From NCBI GenBank assembly GCA_016295665.1, contig JAEDKS010000010.1, forward strand, positions 1 through 26,797: DNA of 26,797 nucleotides, in the 5' to 3' direction. The DNA comes from Clostridia bacterium. GTDB lineage: Bacteria > Bacillota > Clostridia > Christensenellales > Aristaeellaceae. A program made the translations under genes and the position numbers. This document shows, one piece after another, positions 6,740 through 14,416 of this stretch (positions are counted from its first letter, which is position 1; each line of letters opens with the position of its first letter). A model generated the notes under the pieces. The model had not been told where the DNA came from. It was given only the letters and a program-made list of their open reading frames with translations, and did not search any database.

Positions 6740-7905
6740 CCCGGCAGCTCCTTTCCCAGCGCCCAGGAAAGCAGCTCCCGGTTGCACAGCCCCAGCCGCC
6801 CGGTGCGGGCCTCGCTGCAGCCGCCGTTGAGGAAGATGACGATGTTCCCCGTCTCCTCCTCATAGAACGCGCCGTCCGCACAGCCGTAGGCGTAGCCCTG
6901 ATGCCCCAGGATGCGGTGCTCCGACAGCGCCCCGTCCCGAAGCTGCACCAGCCCCAGCCCGTAGGTCATGCCGGGGCTCGCCGCGCCGTAGGCGGCCTGC
7001 TGCGAGGTCATCTCCCGCACCAGCGCCGCATCCAGCAGCCGCACCCCGTCCAGCACGCCGCCGTCCCGGATCAGCGTCAGCAGCCGCAGCAGCGAGGGCG
7101 CGTCGGTGTACATGGCCCCGGCGGTGTGCCCGTAGTGGCGCAGGGGGTCGGGGTCGGTCAGGGGCGTGCGGCCCAGCCGCGTGACGGTCACGTCCCGGCC
7201 CGGCCTGTAGGGCAGCACCCGGCTGATGGGCATGATCCGCGCCTCCTCCAGCGTGGAGGCGTCCAGGGTCGCCCGCATGCCCAGGGGCTCGAACAGCTTC
7301 TCCCGGAACACCTCCGCCACATTCTTCCCCGTGGCCTGCTCCAGCATACACCCCACCAGACCGAAGCCCAGGTTGCAGTACGCGAAGCGCTCCCCGGGCG
7401 CGGAGGCCCGCGTCCCCTCCTCCCGCAGCACCTGCGGGAAGGGCTGATGGAACAGGAGGGCCATGTCCATGTCGAAGCCGTCGCGAAGGCCGGAGGTGTG
7501 GGAGAGCAGGTGCCGCAGGGTCACACCCCGCAGCCCCTCCGCCTTCTCCCCCTCCGGCAGCAGCCGCGCCACGGGCTCGTCCAGCCCGAAGGCGCCCTCC
7601 TGCACCAGCATCAGCGCGGTCAGGGCCGTCGCCATCTTGGTGATGGACGCCACCCGGTACACGGTGTCCTCCGCCGCACGGTGGTCGGGGCGGGTCACGG
7701 AGGTGTCCACCCGGGCCACCCGTCCCTCCCGCGCCAGGAGCAGCGTGGCCCCCAGCACATGATGCCGCCGCAGCAGCCGCTCGTAGCCCGGCAGGTCACC
7801 CACCGGTGCCCCGGTCAGCACATGCTGCATCCGCCCCCGGGGTGACGGCGCCAGCAGGGGCAGCGCGGCGCGATAGATCAGGTTCCGTGCTCTGGAAGTC
7901 GGCAT
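6730..7905 (-). CDS. Serine hydrolase of the beta-lactamase (class C / PBP-like) family
   Basis: A 391-residue protein with the three motifs of this fold: SITK (Ser87, Lys90), YCN (Tyr176, Asn178) and, in the KTG position, GHQG at 334-337. LLSHTSGL at 134-141 is another family signature. Members include class C beta-lactamases, D-alanyl-D-alanine peptidases and esterases; the HQG triad is more typical of esterase or peptidase-like members than of true beta-lactamases, so resistance should not be assumed. There is no clear signal peptide. ATG 7905 lies four bases after AAGGAGG. It sits between lgt (59 bases upstream) and recX, which it overlaps. Confidence 0.85.
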   Translation of the reverse strand: MPTSRARNLIYRAALPLLAPSPRGRMQHVLTGAPVGDLPGYERLLRRHHVLGATLLLAREGRVARVDTSVTRPDHRAAEDTVYRVASITKMATALTALMLVQEGAFGLDEPVARLLPEGEKAEGLRGVTLRHLLSHTSGLRDGFDMDMALLFHQPFPQVLREEGTRASAPGERFAYCNLGFGLVGCMLEQATGKNVAEVFREKLFEPLGMRATLDASTLEEARIMPISRVLPYRPGRDVTVTRLGRTPLTDPDPLRHYGHTAGAMYTDAPSLLRLLTLIRDGGVLDGVRLLDAALVREMTSQQAAYGAASPGMTYGLGLVQLRDGALSEHRILGHQGYAYGCADGAFYEEETGNIVIFLNGGCSEARTGRLGLCNRELLSWALGKELPGWT

Positions 7906-7964
7906 AGTTCCTCCTTGGTGGTTCGGGTATGGTCAGTCGGTTTGCCGCCCGTCGGCGGACTGGC

Positions 7965-9101
7965 TTATCGGTTCTCAAGGGCCGCCGGGCTGTCCGTGGC
8001 GGCATCGCCGGCAGAGGGGCAGAGCCACGCGGTGCAGGTGACGGCGGCGGCGGTAAAGCACAATCCCAGCAAGGTGGCGACCTCCACGCCGCCCCAGCCC
8101 CGCAGGGCCAGCAGCACCTGCAGCGCCGCGCTTCCCCCCAGCGCCCCCAGAGGCAGGATCGCCAGCGCCCTCCGGCGACCGGACAGGGGCCGTCCAAGGC
8201 CCAGCCCGATGCCGCCCAGCCCCAGCATCCACAGCCCCGCCCAGGCCGCCCGGCTCCCCGGGAACACCTCAGGCGGTGCCGGGAGCAGCAGGAGCAGCGC
8301 CCCCGCCAGCACGCCCGCGCCGCCCAGCAGCCACTGACGCGCCGTGGGCCGCCCGGCCAGGCGCAACGCGAACGTCACCAGCACGCCCAGGCACAGCCCC
8401 ACGCTGAGCAGCTGACTGACGCGGATGGTGCCGCCGGCGGACATGAGGCTGTCCATGCGCAGCCCCTCGACAATCAGGCGCCCGCCGCCATAGAGCAGCA
8501 GGTACCATCGCAGCGTGTCGCCCGGATGCCGCAGCCGCCTGCGCATCAGCACCAGCGCCGCGAACACGCCCAGATCCCACACGGATTCATAGAAGAAGGT
8601 CGCCATGTGCCAAACGCTGCCGCCGCCCTCGGGAATCAGCACCGCCGCCGGGAAGAACTGCCAGGCGGGGTCGGTGACCGGCAGACCGTAGGCCTCCATG
8701 TTGAAGAAGTTGCCCCAGCGCCCGATGGCCTGCGCCAGCGCCAGCCCGGGGACGATCATGTCCGCCAGGGTCAGGAAGGACAGCTTCCGGCGCCACGAAA
8801 ACAGCGCCACCGCCAGCACGCCCCCCAGAATGCCGCCATAGATGGCGAGCCCGCCCTGCCACACCCGCAGGATGCTGAGGGGGTCGCCCCGGAACATGTC
8901 CCAGGAGAAGGCCACATAGTACAGCCGCGCCCCCACCACGCCCATGGGCACCACCCACAGCGCCAGATCCACCGTGGTGTCCTTCGGAAGGCCCAGGCGC
9001 TTCTCCTCGTGGGTGCACCAGATGAGCGCGGCGCAGATGCCGCAGACGATCAGCACGCTGTACCAGGGCAGCGCACCGAACAGATACCGGCTGGATGGCA
9101 T
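7965..9101 (-). CDS. lgt: Prolipoprotein diacylglyceryl transferase with C-terminal hydrophobic extension
   Basis: Lgt moves diacylglycerol from phosphatidylglycerol to the lipobox Cys of prolipoproteins at the membrane. This 378-residue protein shows GGLAIYGGILGG at 83-94, the Lgt signature GRWGNFFNMEAYG at 127-139, and the late Arg/Glu motif GGRLIVEGLRMDS at 206-218. The Tyr in IYGG replaces the His of the E. coli enzyme; I recall this variant as common in clostridial Lgt. The catalytic part ends near 250. The remaining ~125 residues form three or four further hydrophobic segments, making the protein about 100 residues longer than typical. The ATG at 9101 follows AAGGAGG by eight to nine bases. 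The gene begins a leftward series and has a consensus promoter. Confidence 0.92.
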   Translation of the reverse strand: MPSSRYLFGALPWYSVLIVCGICAALIWCTHEEKRLGLPKDTTVDLALWVVPMGVVGARLYYVAFSWDMFRGDPLSILRVWQGGLAIYGGILGGVLAVALFSWRRKLSFLTLADMIVPGLALAQAIGRWGNFFNMEAYGLPVTDPAWQFFPAAVLIPEGGGSVWHMATFFYESVWDLGVFAALVLMRRRLRHPGDTLRWYLLLYGGGRLIVEGLRMDSLMSAGGTIRVSQLLSVGLCLGVLVTFALRLAGRPTARQWLLGGAGVLAGALLLLLPAPPEVFPGSRAAWAGLWMLGLGGIGLGLGRPLSGRRRALAILPLGALGGSAALQVLLALRGWGGVEVATLLGLCFTAAAVTCTAWLCPSAGDAATDSPAALENR

Positions 9102-9128
9102 AGGTGTCCCTCCTTGCAAGCTGGCTTC

Positions 9129-9157
9129 ATTATAGAGTGTTCCCGGCGGTGTGTCAA
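9129..9157 (-). promoter_or_regulatory. Consensus promoter for lgt
   Basis: On the minus strand perfect TTGACA (9157-9152) and perfect TATAAT (9134-9129) are separated by exactly 17 bases. The leader would be only about 20 bases. It may drive the whole lgt to engB series, since I see no other promoter or terminator along it. Confidence 0.9.
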
Positions 9158-9170
9158 GCATACCCGGCGG
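9142..9170. repeat. Direct repeat flanking the lgt -35 element
   Basis: CCCGGCGG occurs at 9142-9149 and again at 9163-9170, 21 bases apart (two helical turns), one copy on each side of the -35 hexamer at 9152-9157. The arrangement could be an operator; in GC-rich DNA chance is also possible. Confidence 0.4.
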
Positions 9171-9232
9171 CGGGTTTTTCTTTTTCTCCTATATCCCGGA
9201 GAAGAAATTGCAAATTGTCCGGGCCGGATGGG

Positions 9233-9261
9233 TGGACAAGCGCTGTCATTTATGGTAAACT
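9233..9261 (+). promoter_or_regulatory. Promoter for the phosphodiester glycosidase gene
   Basis: TGGACA (9233-9238) and TAAACT (9256-9261) are 17 bases apart, about 60 bases upstream of the start and divergent from the lgt promoter. Confidence 0.6.
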
Positions 9262-9326
9262 TTCCATTGTTCATCTCCCGTGCTCTCCCCGCCGCGTCGC
9301 GGCAAAACTGATACAGGATGTGGTAC

Positions 9327-10232
9327 ATGATGCGCAAGGCTCTGCTTTTCTTTCTGGTGCTCCTGCTGCTTCCCCTGCAGGCGGTCGCGGAGGAGACCGG
9401 CGTCCCCGCCCCGCTGTTCGATGAATCCGTGACCTGGCCCGCCCTCTCCTGGGAGGAGAAGGTCTCCCCCATCGAGCCCCACCAGGACTGCTTCCTGCCG
9501 GACAACGGGGGCTATCACGACGATTCCCTGGACATCCGCATCGAGACCTTCCGTCAGCATGACACCACCGTCATGGCGCTCTACATCACCCTGCGGGACG
9601 TGAGCCAGTTCCGTGCCGGCACCGCCTCCTACCGGGCGCCCTGGAACAACACCACCACCGTGGATCGCATGGCCCAGCGCTTCCACGCGGTGCTGGCGAT
9701 CAACGGCGACTACTTCGGCTACCACGAGGAGGGCATCGTCTGCCGGAACGGGGTCGTGCTGCGCTGCCGCCCGGTCAAGCACCGGGACGCGCTGCTGGTG
9801 CACAAAAACGGCGACCTGAGCGTGCTGCTGGCCCCGACGCTGGAGGCCTGGGAGAGCGTCCGGGACGATGTGCTCCACGCCTTCTGCTTCGGCCCCGCGC
9901 TGGTGGTGGACGGTCAGGTCAACGAGGCCGCCCGGGACACGGACATGGACATCGGCAAGATCAAGCCCACCCAGCGCATCGCCATCGGTCAGCTGGGCCC
10001 GCTGCAGTATCTGGTCGTCGCCACGGAGGGCCCGGAGAACCCCGGCTCCGTGGGCTTCACCCTCATGGAGATCGCCCAGCTCATGGCGGACATGGGGTGC
10101 TCGGTGGCCTATAATCTGGACGGCGGCTCCTCCTCCACGGTGGCGCTGAACTACCGGAAGATCAACGCCCTCTCCACCGGCAAGAACCGTCCCGTGTCCG
10201 ACTGCATCTGGTTCGCCACCCTCGTCCCCTGA
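9327..10232 (+). CDS. Secreted phosphodiester glycosidase (NAGPA domain)
   Basis: A 301-residue exported protein of the family named after N-acetylglucosamine-1-phosphodiester alpha-N-acetylglucosaminidase. A signal peptide with cleavage near AVA-EE (residue 20) precedes the domain. Family motifs are AINGDYF at 124-130, CFGPALVVDG from about 187, QRIAIG near 216-221, NLDGGSSS at 263-270 and a closing RPVSDCIWF. Bacterial members act outside the cell on sugar-phosphodiester bonds; the substrate here is unknown, with wall polymers a reasonable guess. Starts at 9318, 9327 or 9330 are possible; I chose 9327 because AGGA lies eight bases upstream. A CapA-like gene follows after 30 bases, with no terminator between. 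Confidence 0.88.
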   Translation: MMRKALLFFLVLLLLPLQAVAEETGVPAPLFDESVTWPALSWEEKVSPIEPHQDCFLPDNGGYHDDSLDIRIETFRQHDTTVMALYITLRDVSQFRAGTASYRAPWNNTTTVDRMAQRFHAVLAINGDYFGYHEEGIVCRNGVVLRCRPVKHRDALLVHKNGDLSVLLAPTLEAWESVRDDVLHAFCFGPALVVDGQVNEAARDTDMDIGKIKPTQRIAIGQLGPLQYLVVATEGPENPGSVGFTLMEIAQLMADMGCSVAYNLDGGSSSTVALNYRKINALSTGKNRPVSDCIWFATLVP

Positions 10233-10262
10233 AATCCGTGTATGATATGAAGGAGGTTGCCC

Positions 10263-11303
10263 ATGCGCCGTCTGCTGCTTCTGCTGCTCTGTCTCCTGCT
10301 TCCCGCCGCCGCCCTGGCGGATCAGACCCTGACCTTCACCTTCGTGGGCGACTGCACCCTGGGAAGTGAGGAATACCGGCAGAACGCGGAGGATGCCCTC
10401 AACGCCTACGTGGACAGCTGCGGCTACGACTACTTTTTCCAGAACGTGCAGTTCCTGATGCAGCACGACGACCTGACCATCATCAATCTGGAAAGCGTGC
10501 TCAGCGACAACGCCTACGGTGAGAACAAGAACAAGACCTACCGCTTCCGTGGCCCCACGCACTTCACGGAGATTCTGACCCGCTCCGGCATCGAGCTGTG
10601 CACCCTGGCGAACAACCACACCGCCGACTACGGCAGCATCGGCTTGAACGCCACCCATCAGGCGCTGGACGCCGCCGGCGTGGGCTGGTGCGCCGACGAG
10701 GACATCTTCCTCTTTGAGAAGGATGGCGTGAAGGTGGCCTTCATCGCCATGGTGTCCTCCAGCTTCTTCAACAACCGGGAGTGGTACAAGCAGAAGGTGA
10801 AGTCCCTGAAGGAGGAGGAGGGCGTGAACGCCGTGATCCTCTGCTTCCACGGGGGCTCGGAGTACAACACCGTGCACAACAAGTATCAGGAGAACTACGC
10901 CCGCATCGCCACCGACGCGGGCACCGACCTGGTCATCATGCACCATCCCCACGTGCTGCAGGGCATCACGGTGATGAACAACCGCTACGTCTGCTACTCC
11001 CTGGGCAACTTCGTCTTTGGCGGCAACTGCAAGGTGCGGGCGCTGGAGACCATGGCGGTGCAGGCGGCGCTGACCTTCGATGACGAGGGCGTGCTGCAGG
11101 GCTCCCAGCTGTTCCTCTACCCCATGCACGTCTCCGATGACCCGGTGGACAACCACTATCAGCCCTGCCTGGTCACCGGCGAGGCGGCCGAACAGGTGCT
11201 GAAGCTGGTGCAGGCCGACTCCACCCTGACCATCCCCGCCTTCGACGAGGAAACGGGCCGCGTGACCATGGACTACCTGCCCGCCTTCGCCCCGGCGGAG
11301 TAA
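10263..11303 (+). CDS. Exported CapA-family metallophosphatase-like protein
   Basis: A 346-residue protein of the CapA / PGA_cap family, which has a calcineurin-like phosphoesterase fold. A signal peptide (cleavage near ALA-DQ, residue 19) is followed by FVGD (Asp30), NLES at 75-78, NNHTADYG at 117-124, HGG at 196-198 (usually HWG), HHPH at 227-230 and SLGNFVF at 246-252. The family is named for poly-gamma-glutamate capsule synthesis, but most members, including this one with no capB or capC nearby, have no proven role. ATG 10263 lies six bases after AGGAGG; an in-frame TTG directly abutting that site is not usable. It probably shares a transcript with the upstream phosphodiester glycosidase. 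Confidence 0.9.
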   Translation: MRRLLLLLLCLLLPAAALADQTLTFTFVGDCTLGSEEYRQNAEDALNAYVDSCGYDYFFQNVQFLMQHDDLTIINLESVLSDNAYGENKNKTYRFRGPTHFTEILTRSGIELCTLANNHTADYGSIGLNATHQALDAAGVGWCADEDIFLFEKDGVKVAFIAMVSSSFFNNREWYKQKVKSLKEEEGVNAVILCFHGGSEYNTVHNKYQENYARIATDAGTDLVIMHHPHVLQGITVMNNRYVCYSLGNFVFGGNCKVRALETMAVQAALTFDDEGVLQGSQLFLYPMHVSDDPVDNHYQPCLVTGEAAEQVLKLVQADSTLTIPAFDEETGRVTMDYLPAFAPAE

Positions 11304-11323
11304 CCCCGGCGCGAAATTGGGGA

Positions 11324-11352
11324 TTGTCAAGACGCGCCCGACGCGGTATAAT
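11324..11352 (+). promoter_or_regulatory. Promoter for upp
   Basis: TTGTCA (11324-11329) and a perfect TATAAT (11347-11352) are spaced by 17 bases. The upstream CapA-like gene has no clear terminator, so some read-through into upp is possible. Confidence 0.85.
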
Positions 11353-11407
11353 GATACGACACCCGACCGGCTGGTTTGCCGCACACAGGTTTGAGGAGGC
11401 AGTTTTC

Positions 11408-12037
11408 ATGAGCAAGGTTATCGTTTTTGACCATCCGCTGATCCAGCACAAGCTGTCCATCATGCGTGAATCCACCACTGGCGTCAAGGAGTTCCGCGAG
11501 CTGCTGGAGGAGATCTCCATGCTGATGATCTATGAGGTGACACGCGACCTGCCCACCGAGGAGGTGGAGATCGAGACGCCCATCTGCAAGTGCAAGGCCC
11601 GCAAGCTGGCGGGGCGCAAGCTGGCGGTGGTGCCGATTCTCCGCGCCGGTCTTGGCATGGTGGACGGCGTTCTGAACATGGTGCCCGCCGCGAAGGTGGG
11701 CCACATCGGCCTGTACCGTGACCCCCAGACCCTGGAGCCCGTGGAGTACTACTGCAAGCTGCCCGCGGACAGCGAGGAGCGCGAGATTCTGGTGGTTGAC
11801 CCCATGCTCGCCACCGGCGGCAGCGCCAGCGCCGCCATCAACTTCATCAAGAAGCGCGGCTGCAATCACATCCGCCTCGTGAACCTGATCGCCGCGCCCG
11901 AGGGCATCGAGCGCATGCAGAAGGATCATCCCGACGTGGACATCTACGTGGCCGGTCTGGACGACCATCTGAACGATCACGGCTACATCGTGCCCGGTCT
12001 GGGCGACGCCGGCGACCGCCTGTTCGGCACCAAGTAA
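11408..12037 (+). CDS. upp: Uracil phosphoribosyltransferase
   Basis: A 209-residue enzyme, the standard length, that converts uracil and PRPP to UMP in pyrimidine salvage. Visible motifs are RAGLGM at 79-84, the PRPP-binding loop VVDPMLATGGSA at 129-140 and the C-terminal uracil-binding segment GYIVPGLGDAGDR at 192-204. The ATG at 11408 has AGGAGG eight bases upstream; longer frames upstream lie in the leader and overlap the promoter. It is monocistronic, with its own promoter at 11324 and a strong terminator at 12051. Confidence 0.98.
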   Translation: MSKVIVFDHPLIQHKLSIMRESTTGVKEFRELLEEISMLMIYEVTRDLPTEEVEIETPICKCKARKLAGRKLAVVPILRAGLGMVDGVLNMVPAAKVGHIGLYRDPQTLEPVEYYCKLPADSEEREILVVDPMLATGGSASAAINFIKKRGCNHIRLVNLIAAPEGIERMQKDHPDVDIYVAGLDDHLNDHGYIVPGLGDAGDRLFGTK

Positions 12038-12050
12038 GCCATCCATCTGC

Positions 12051-12081
12051 CGGGAGGAACCGAACCGTTCCTCCCGCTTTT
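12051..12081 (+). terminator. Terminator of upp
   Basis: CGGGAGGAAC (12051-12060) pairs perfectly with GTTCCTCCCG (12067-12076) around a six-base loop, followed by CTTTT. The stem of ten pairs is strong although the T-run is short. Confidence 0.85.
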
Positions 12082-12126
12082 CATAACCCGGGAGCACACC
12101 GCCCCCGGCTGCGGAGGCATGGAACG

Positions 12127-13017
12127 TTGGACATCATCTCACATCTCCGGGAGGCCGGCTTTGACCGGGTGACCGTCCTCACCGGAGCGGACTGCGGCAT
12201 CCCGGAGCAGACGCTGCTGCTGGCCTTCATGACCTACGAGGCCGAGGCCGCGCCGCCCTCCGGCGGTGCCTGGATTCATCCCTACTACTATGTTTCCCAG
12301 CGGGCCTATCGGGCGGCCTCCGCGCTGGTGCGACAGGCGCAGGCGGAGGGCATCCCCCTCACCCTCCGGGACGAGGTGCGGGTCAAGCCCATCTTCGCCC
12401 GCCTCCCCGGCATGACGCAGGGTCGCAACACCCTGTCCTGTCTGCCGGAGATCGGCAGCCGGTTCCATGTGCAGATTTTCGCCCTGGATGCCCCCATGAC
12501 CCCCACCGCGCACCTGGAGGACGCGCCCCATCCGCTCCACTGCGGCAGCTGCACCCGCTGCCTTCAGGCCTGCCCCACCGGCGCGCTGGACGCGGAGGGC
12601 TTTCACCGGGAGAAGTGCCTGCGGAACTGGCAGCTGGGCGGCAAGCCCGTGCCCGGGGAGCTGCGGGGCCTGATGGGGAACCGGCTCATCGGCTGCGACG
12701 ACTGTCAGCGCTGCTGCCCCCACAACCCCGCGCCCCGGGGGAACGCGCTTCCCGGGCCGTCGCTGGCATCGCTGCTGGGCAGCCCGAAGGAGACCGCCGC
12801 CGCCCTGCGGGAGACCATCGGCGCCAACCTGGCGCTGCCCAACCGGGTGCTGGCGCAGGCCTGTCTGCTGGCAGGCTGTTCCGGGCAGCAGGCGCTTTCG
12901 CCCCTGCTGGCGAAGCATGCGGCAAGCCCCTCGCCCGCCGTGGCGGAGCACGCCGCCTGGGCCTGCCGGGCGCTGGTGGAGGGCGCCGAAGCGAAGCAGG
13001 AGGATTCCAAGCCATGA
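12127..13017 (+). CDS. QueG-like iron-sulfur protein (epoxyqueuosine reductase family)
   Basis: A 296-residue protein of the QueG family. QueG is a cobalamin and double [4Fe-4S] enzyme that completes queuosine in tRNA. Cluster ligands are visible: CGSCTRCLQACP (Cys139, 142, 145, 149) and GCDDCQRCCP (Cys190, 193, 197), joined by a segment with Cys164 and IP-ELRGLMGNRLIG-like family spacing. GRNTLSCLPEIGS at 99-111 matches the conserved QueG GKNT region. The C-terminus looks like short HEAT-type helices. It is shorter than a typical QueG, and the DYH motif that supplies the catalytic Asp appears as AYR at 60-62. Start is TTG at 12127, nine bases after GGAGG; the nearby ATG at 12119 is out of frame. 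It overlaps the next gene by four bases. Confidence 0.75.
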   Translation: MDIISHLREAGFDRVTVLTGADCGIPEQTLLLAFMTYEAEAAPPSGGAWIHPYYYVSQRAYRAASALVRQAQAEGIPLTLRDEVRVKPIFARLPGMTQGRNTLSCLPEIGSRFHVQIFALDAPMTPTAHLEDAPHPLHCGSCTRCLQACPTGALDAEGFHREKCLRNWQLGGKPVPGELRGLMGNRLIGCDDCQRCCPHNPAPRGNALPGPSLASLLGSPKETAAALRETIGANLALPNRVLAQACLLAGCSGQQALSPLLAKHAASPSPAVAEHAAWACRALVEGAEAKQEDSKP

Positions 13018-14390
13018 TCGGACATGACCCACGGCCTGCCGGGCGCATCAGGCGCGCTCTCCGTCCCGAGGTGGCCTTCCTGCTGCTGTTCGTGCCCATT
13101 TCCCTGCTGATGATGCTCGCCATGCCCATGTTCCGGGTGGCGGACGAGCCCGCGCACCTGCAGCGCGCCTACCTGATTTCCACCGGGCACATCCTGCCCA
13201 CCCGCGAGACGCTGTTCGAGCCGGAGAATCTGCTGAGCGGCACCGGCATGACCCACGCCGCCCAGCGGTCGCTGCTGTCGGAGCCCCTTTCGGAGACCCT
13301 GGTACCCTCGACCGCCGGCTTCAACACGGGCATCTACCCGCCCCTGAGCTACGTTCCCCAGGCCGTGGGCATGCGCATCGCCCGCCTGTTCACCTCCAGC
13401 CGCCTCGCCATGCTCTTTGGCGCCCGGGTCGGCGCCTGGCTGGTCTCCACGCTGCTCCTGTTTCTATCCGTCCGCTGGCTGCCCCGGGGCAAGGGCGCGC
13501 TGATTGCCATCGCGCTCCTGCCCATGCTGCTCTCCGAGGTCGTCTCCGCCTCTGCGGACGGCCTTGCCATCGGCGCGGCGGCGGCTCTGGTGGCCTGGGT
13601 GCTGCGTCTGCGGGACGCGCCGCGGCCCATCGGGGGCCGTTCGTGGCTCGTGACGCTCCTGTTGAGCGTGTGCGTCGTGTCCTTCAAGCTGCTCTACGCA
13701 CCGCTGCTGCTGGTGCTCGCCCTGCTGCCCCCTTCCTGCTTTGCCACCCCGAAGCAGCGGCGCCTCCTGTGCTGGGCACCTCCGCTGCTCTGCGCGGCGC
13801 TGATGCTGGGCTGGCTGGGGCTGTGCTACACGGGCTACGTGGCGGGCAGCACCGCCGAGCCGGGTGCCGGCAGCGTCAGCACCATCGTGCCCCAGCTGCT
13901 GCATGTGCTGCAGCACCCGCTGCGCTTCCTGGTCACGCTCCTGCGAACCCTGTTGCAGCAGTTTTCCGCCATTGTCCTTACGCTTTTCGGGCTGCATCTC
14001 GGCGCCCTTGACCTGACCATGCCCCGCTCCGCCATCTACGCCTCCGCGCTGGCGCTGCTCGCCGTCTGGGCGCTGGAGCCGGGGCTGTCCGGGTGGCGCT
14101 GCCCTGCGGGCCGCCGGGTTCGCATCGCGCTGCTCTGCGCCATCGCGCTGTCCGTGCTGGCCTGCTTCCTCTCCCTGTACCTCTGGTGGACGCCGCTGCA
14201 CGCCGGCACCATCGAGGGCTTTCAGGGCCGCTATCTCCTGCCGCTGATGCTGCCACTTTTCCTGGCGCTGCGGCCCGAGGGGCAGGTATCCCCGGTGCTC
14301 CGGAGGCAGGCGCTTCCGGTACTGCTTGGCCTGATGGGGGCCATTGACCTCGTCATCGTTTCCCATGTCTGGATGCTGACCGCCCTGTGA
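13014..14390 (+). CDS. DUF2142 family polytopic membrane protein
   Basis: A 458-residue protein with about ten to twelve hydrophobic helices. After the first membrane helix (about 23-40) comes FRVADEPAHLQRAYLISTG, then a loop with YPPLSYVPQA, and near the C-terminus GFQGRYLLPLMLPLF. These are the landmarks of DUF2142, a GT-C-like family found near polysaccharide and wall-polymer genes; its proposed role is transfer or handling of lipid-linked sugars, unproven here. The ATG overlaps the preceding stop in ATGA (13014-13017), and AGGAGG lies ten bases upstream inside the queG-like gene. An in-frame extension to 12615 is only overlap with that gene. Confidence 0.8.
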   Translation: MIGHDPRPAGRIRRALRPEVAFLLLFVPISLLMMLAMPMFRVADEPAHLQRAYLISTGHILPTRETLFEPENLLSGTGMTHAAQRSLLSEPLSETLVPSTAGFNTGIYPPLSYVPQAVGMRIARLFTSSRLAMLFGARVGAWLVSTLLLFLSVRWLPRGKGALIAIALLPMLLSEVVSASADGLAIGAAAALVAWVLRLRDAPRPIGGRSWLVTLLLSVCVVSFKLLYAPLLLVLALLPPSCFATPKQRRLLCWAPPLLCAALMLGWLGLCYTGYVAGSTAEPGAGSVSTIVPQLLHVLQHPLRFLVTLLRTLLQQFSAIVLTLFGLHLGALDLTMPRSAIYASALALLAVWALEPGLSGWRCPAGRRVRIALLCAIALSVLACFLSLYLWWTPLHAGTIEGFQGRYLLPLMLPLFLALRPEGQVSPVLRRQALPVLLGLMGAIDLVIVSHVWMLTAL

Positions 14391-14416
14391 GCGGCACAGC
14401 AGGAAAGGAGCCACCC

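Noticed and set aside
3458..6865. A 1135-codon open frame on the plus strand opposite engB, lon and recX
   Set aside because: It is antisense to three well-identified genes, its protein is low-complexity rich in His, Leu, Gly and Gln, and it has no ribosome binding site. It stays open because of the high GC content.
6730..7905. Calling the serine hydrolase an antibiotic-resistance beta-lactamase
   Set aside because: It has HQG instead of KTG and no signal peptide, and it sits among housekeeping genes; an esterase or peptidase role is at least as likely.
9162..9188. Terminator-like ACCCG/CGGGT hairpin followed by TTTTTCTTTTTC on the plus strand
   Set aside because: No rightward gene lies upstream, the stem is only five pairs and it overlaps the lgt promoter repeat. 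It might stop antisense read-through, but I cannot support it as a feature.
7929..9311. A 460-codon plus-strand frame opposite lgt
   Set aside because: Rich in Gln, His, Arg and Pro with no domain; the Lgt signature on the other strand is decisive.
11304..11323. Terminator between the CapA-like gene and upp
   Set aside because: CCCC and GGGG can pair over an 11-base loop, but there is no T-run.
9246..11384. A 712-codon minus-strand frame opposite the NAGPA and CapA genes
   Set aside because: Antisense artefact: no known domain, biased composition, and both plus-strand genes have clear family motifs and ribosome binding sites.
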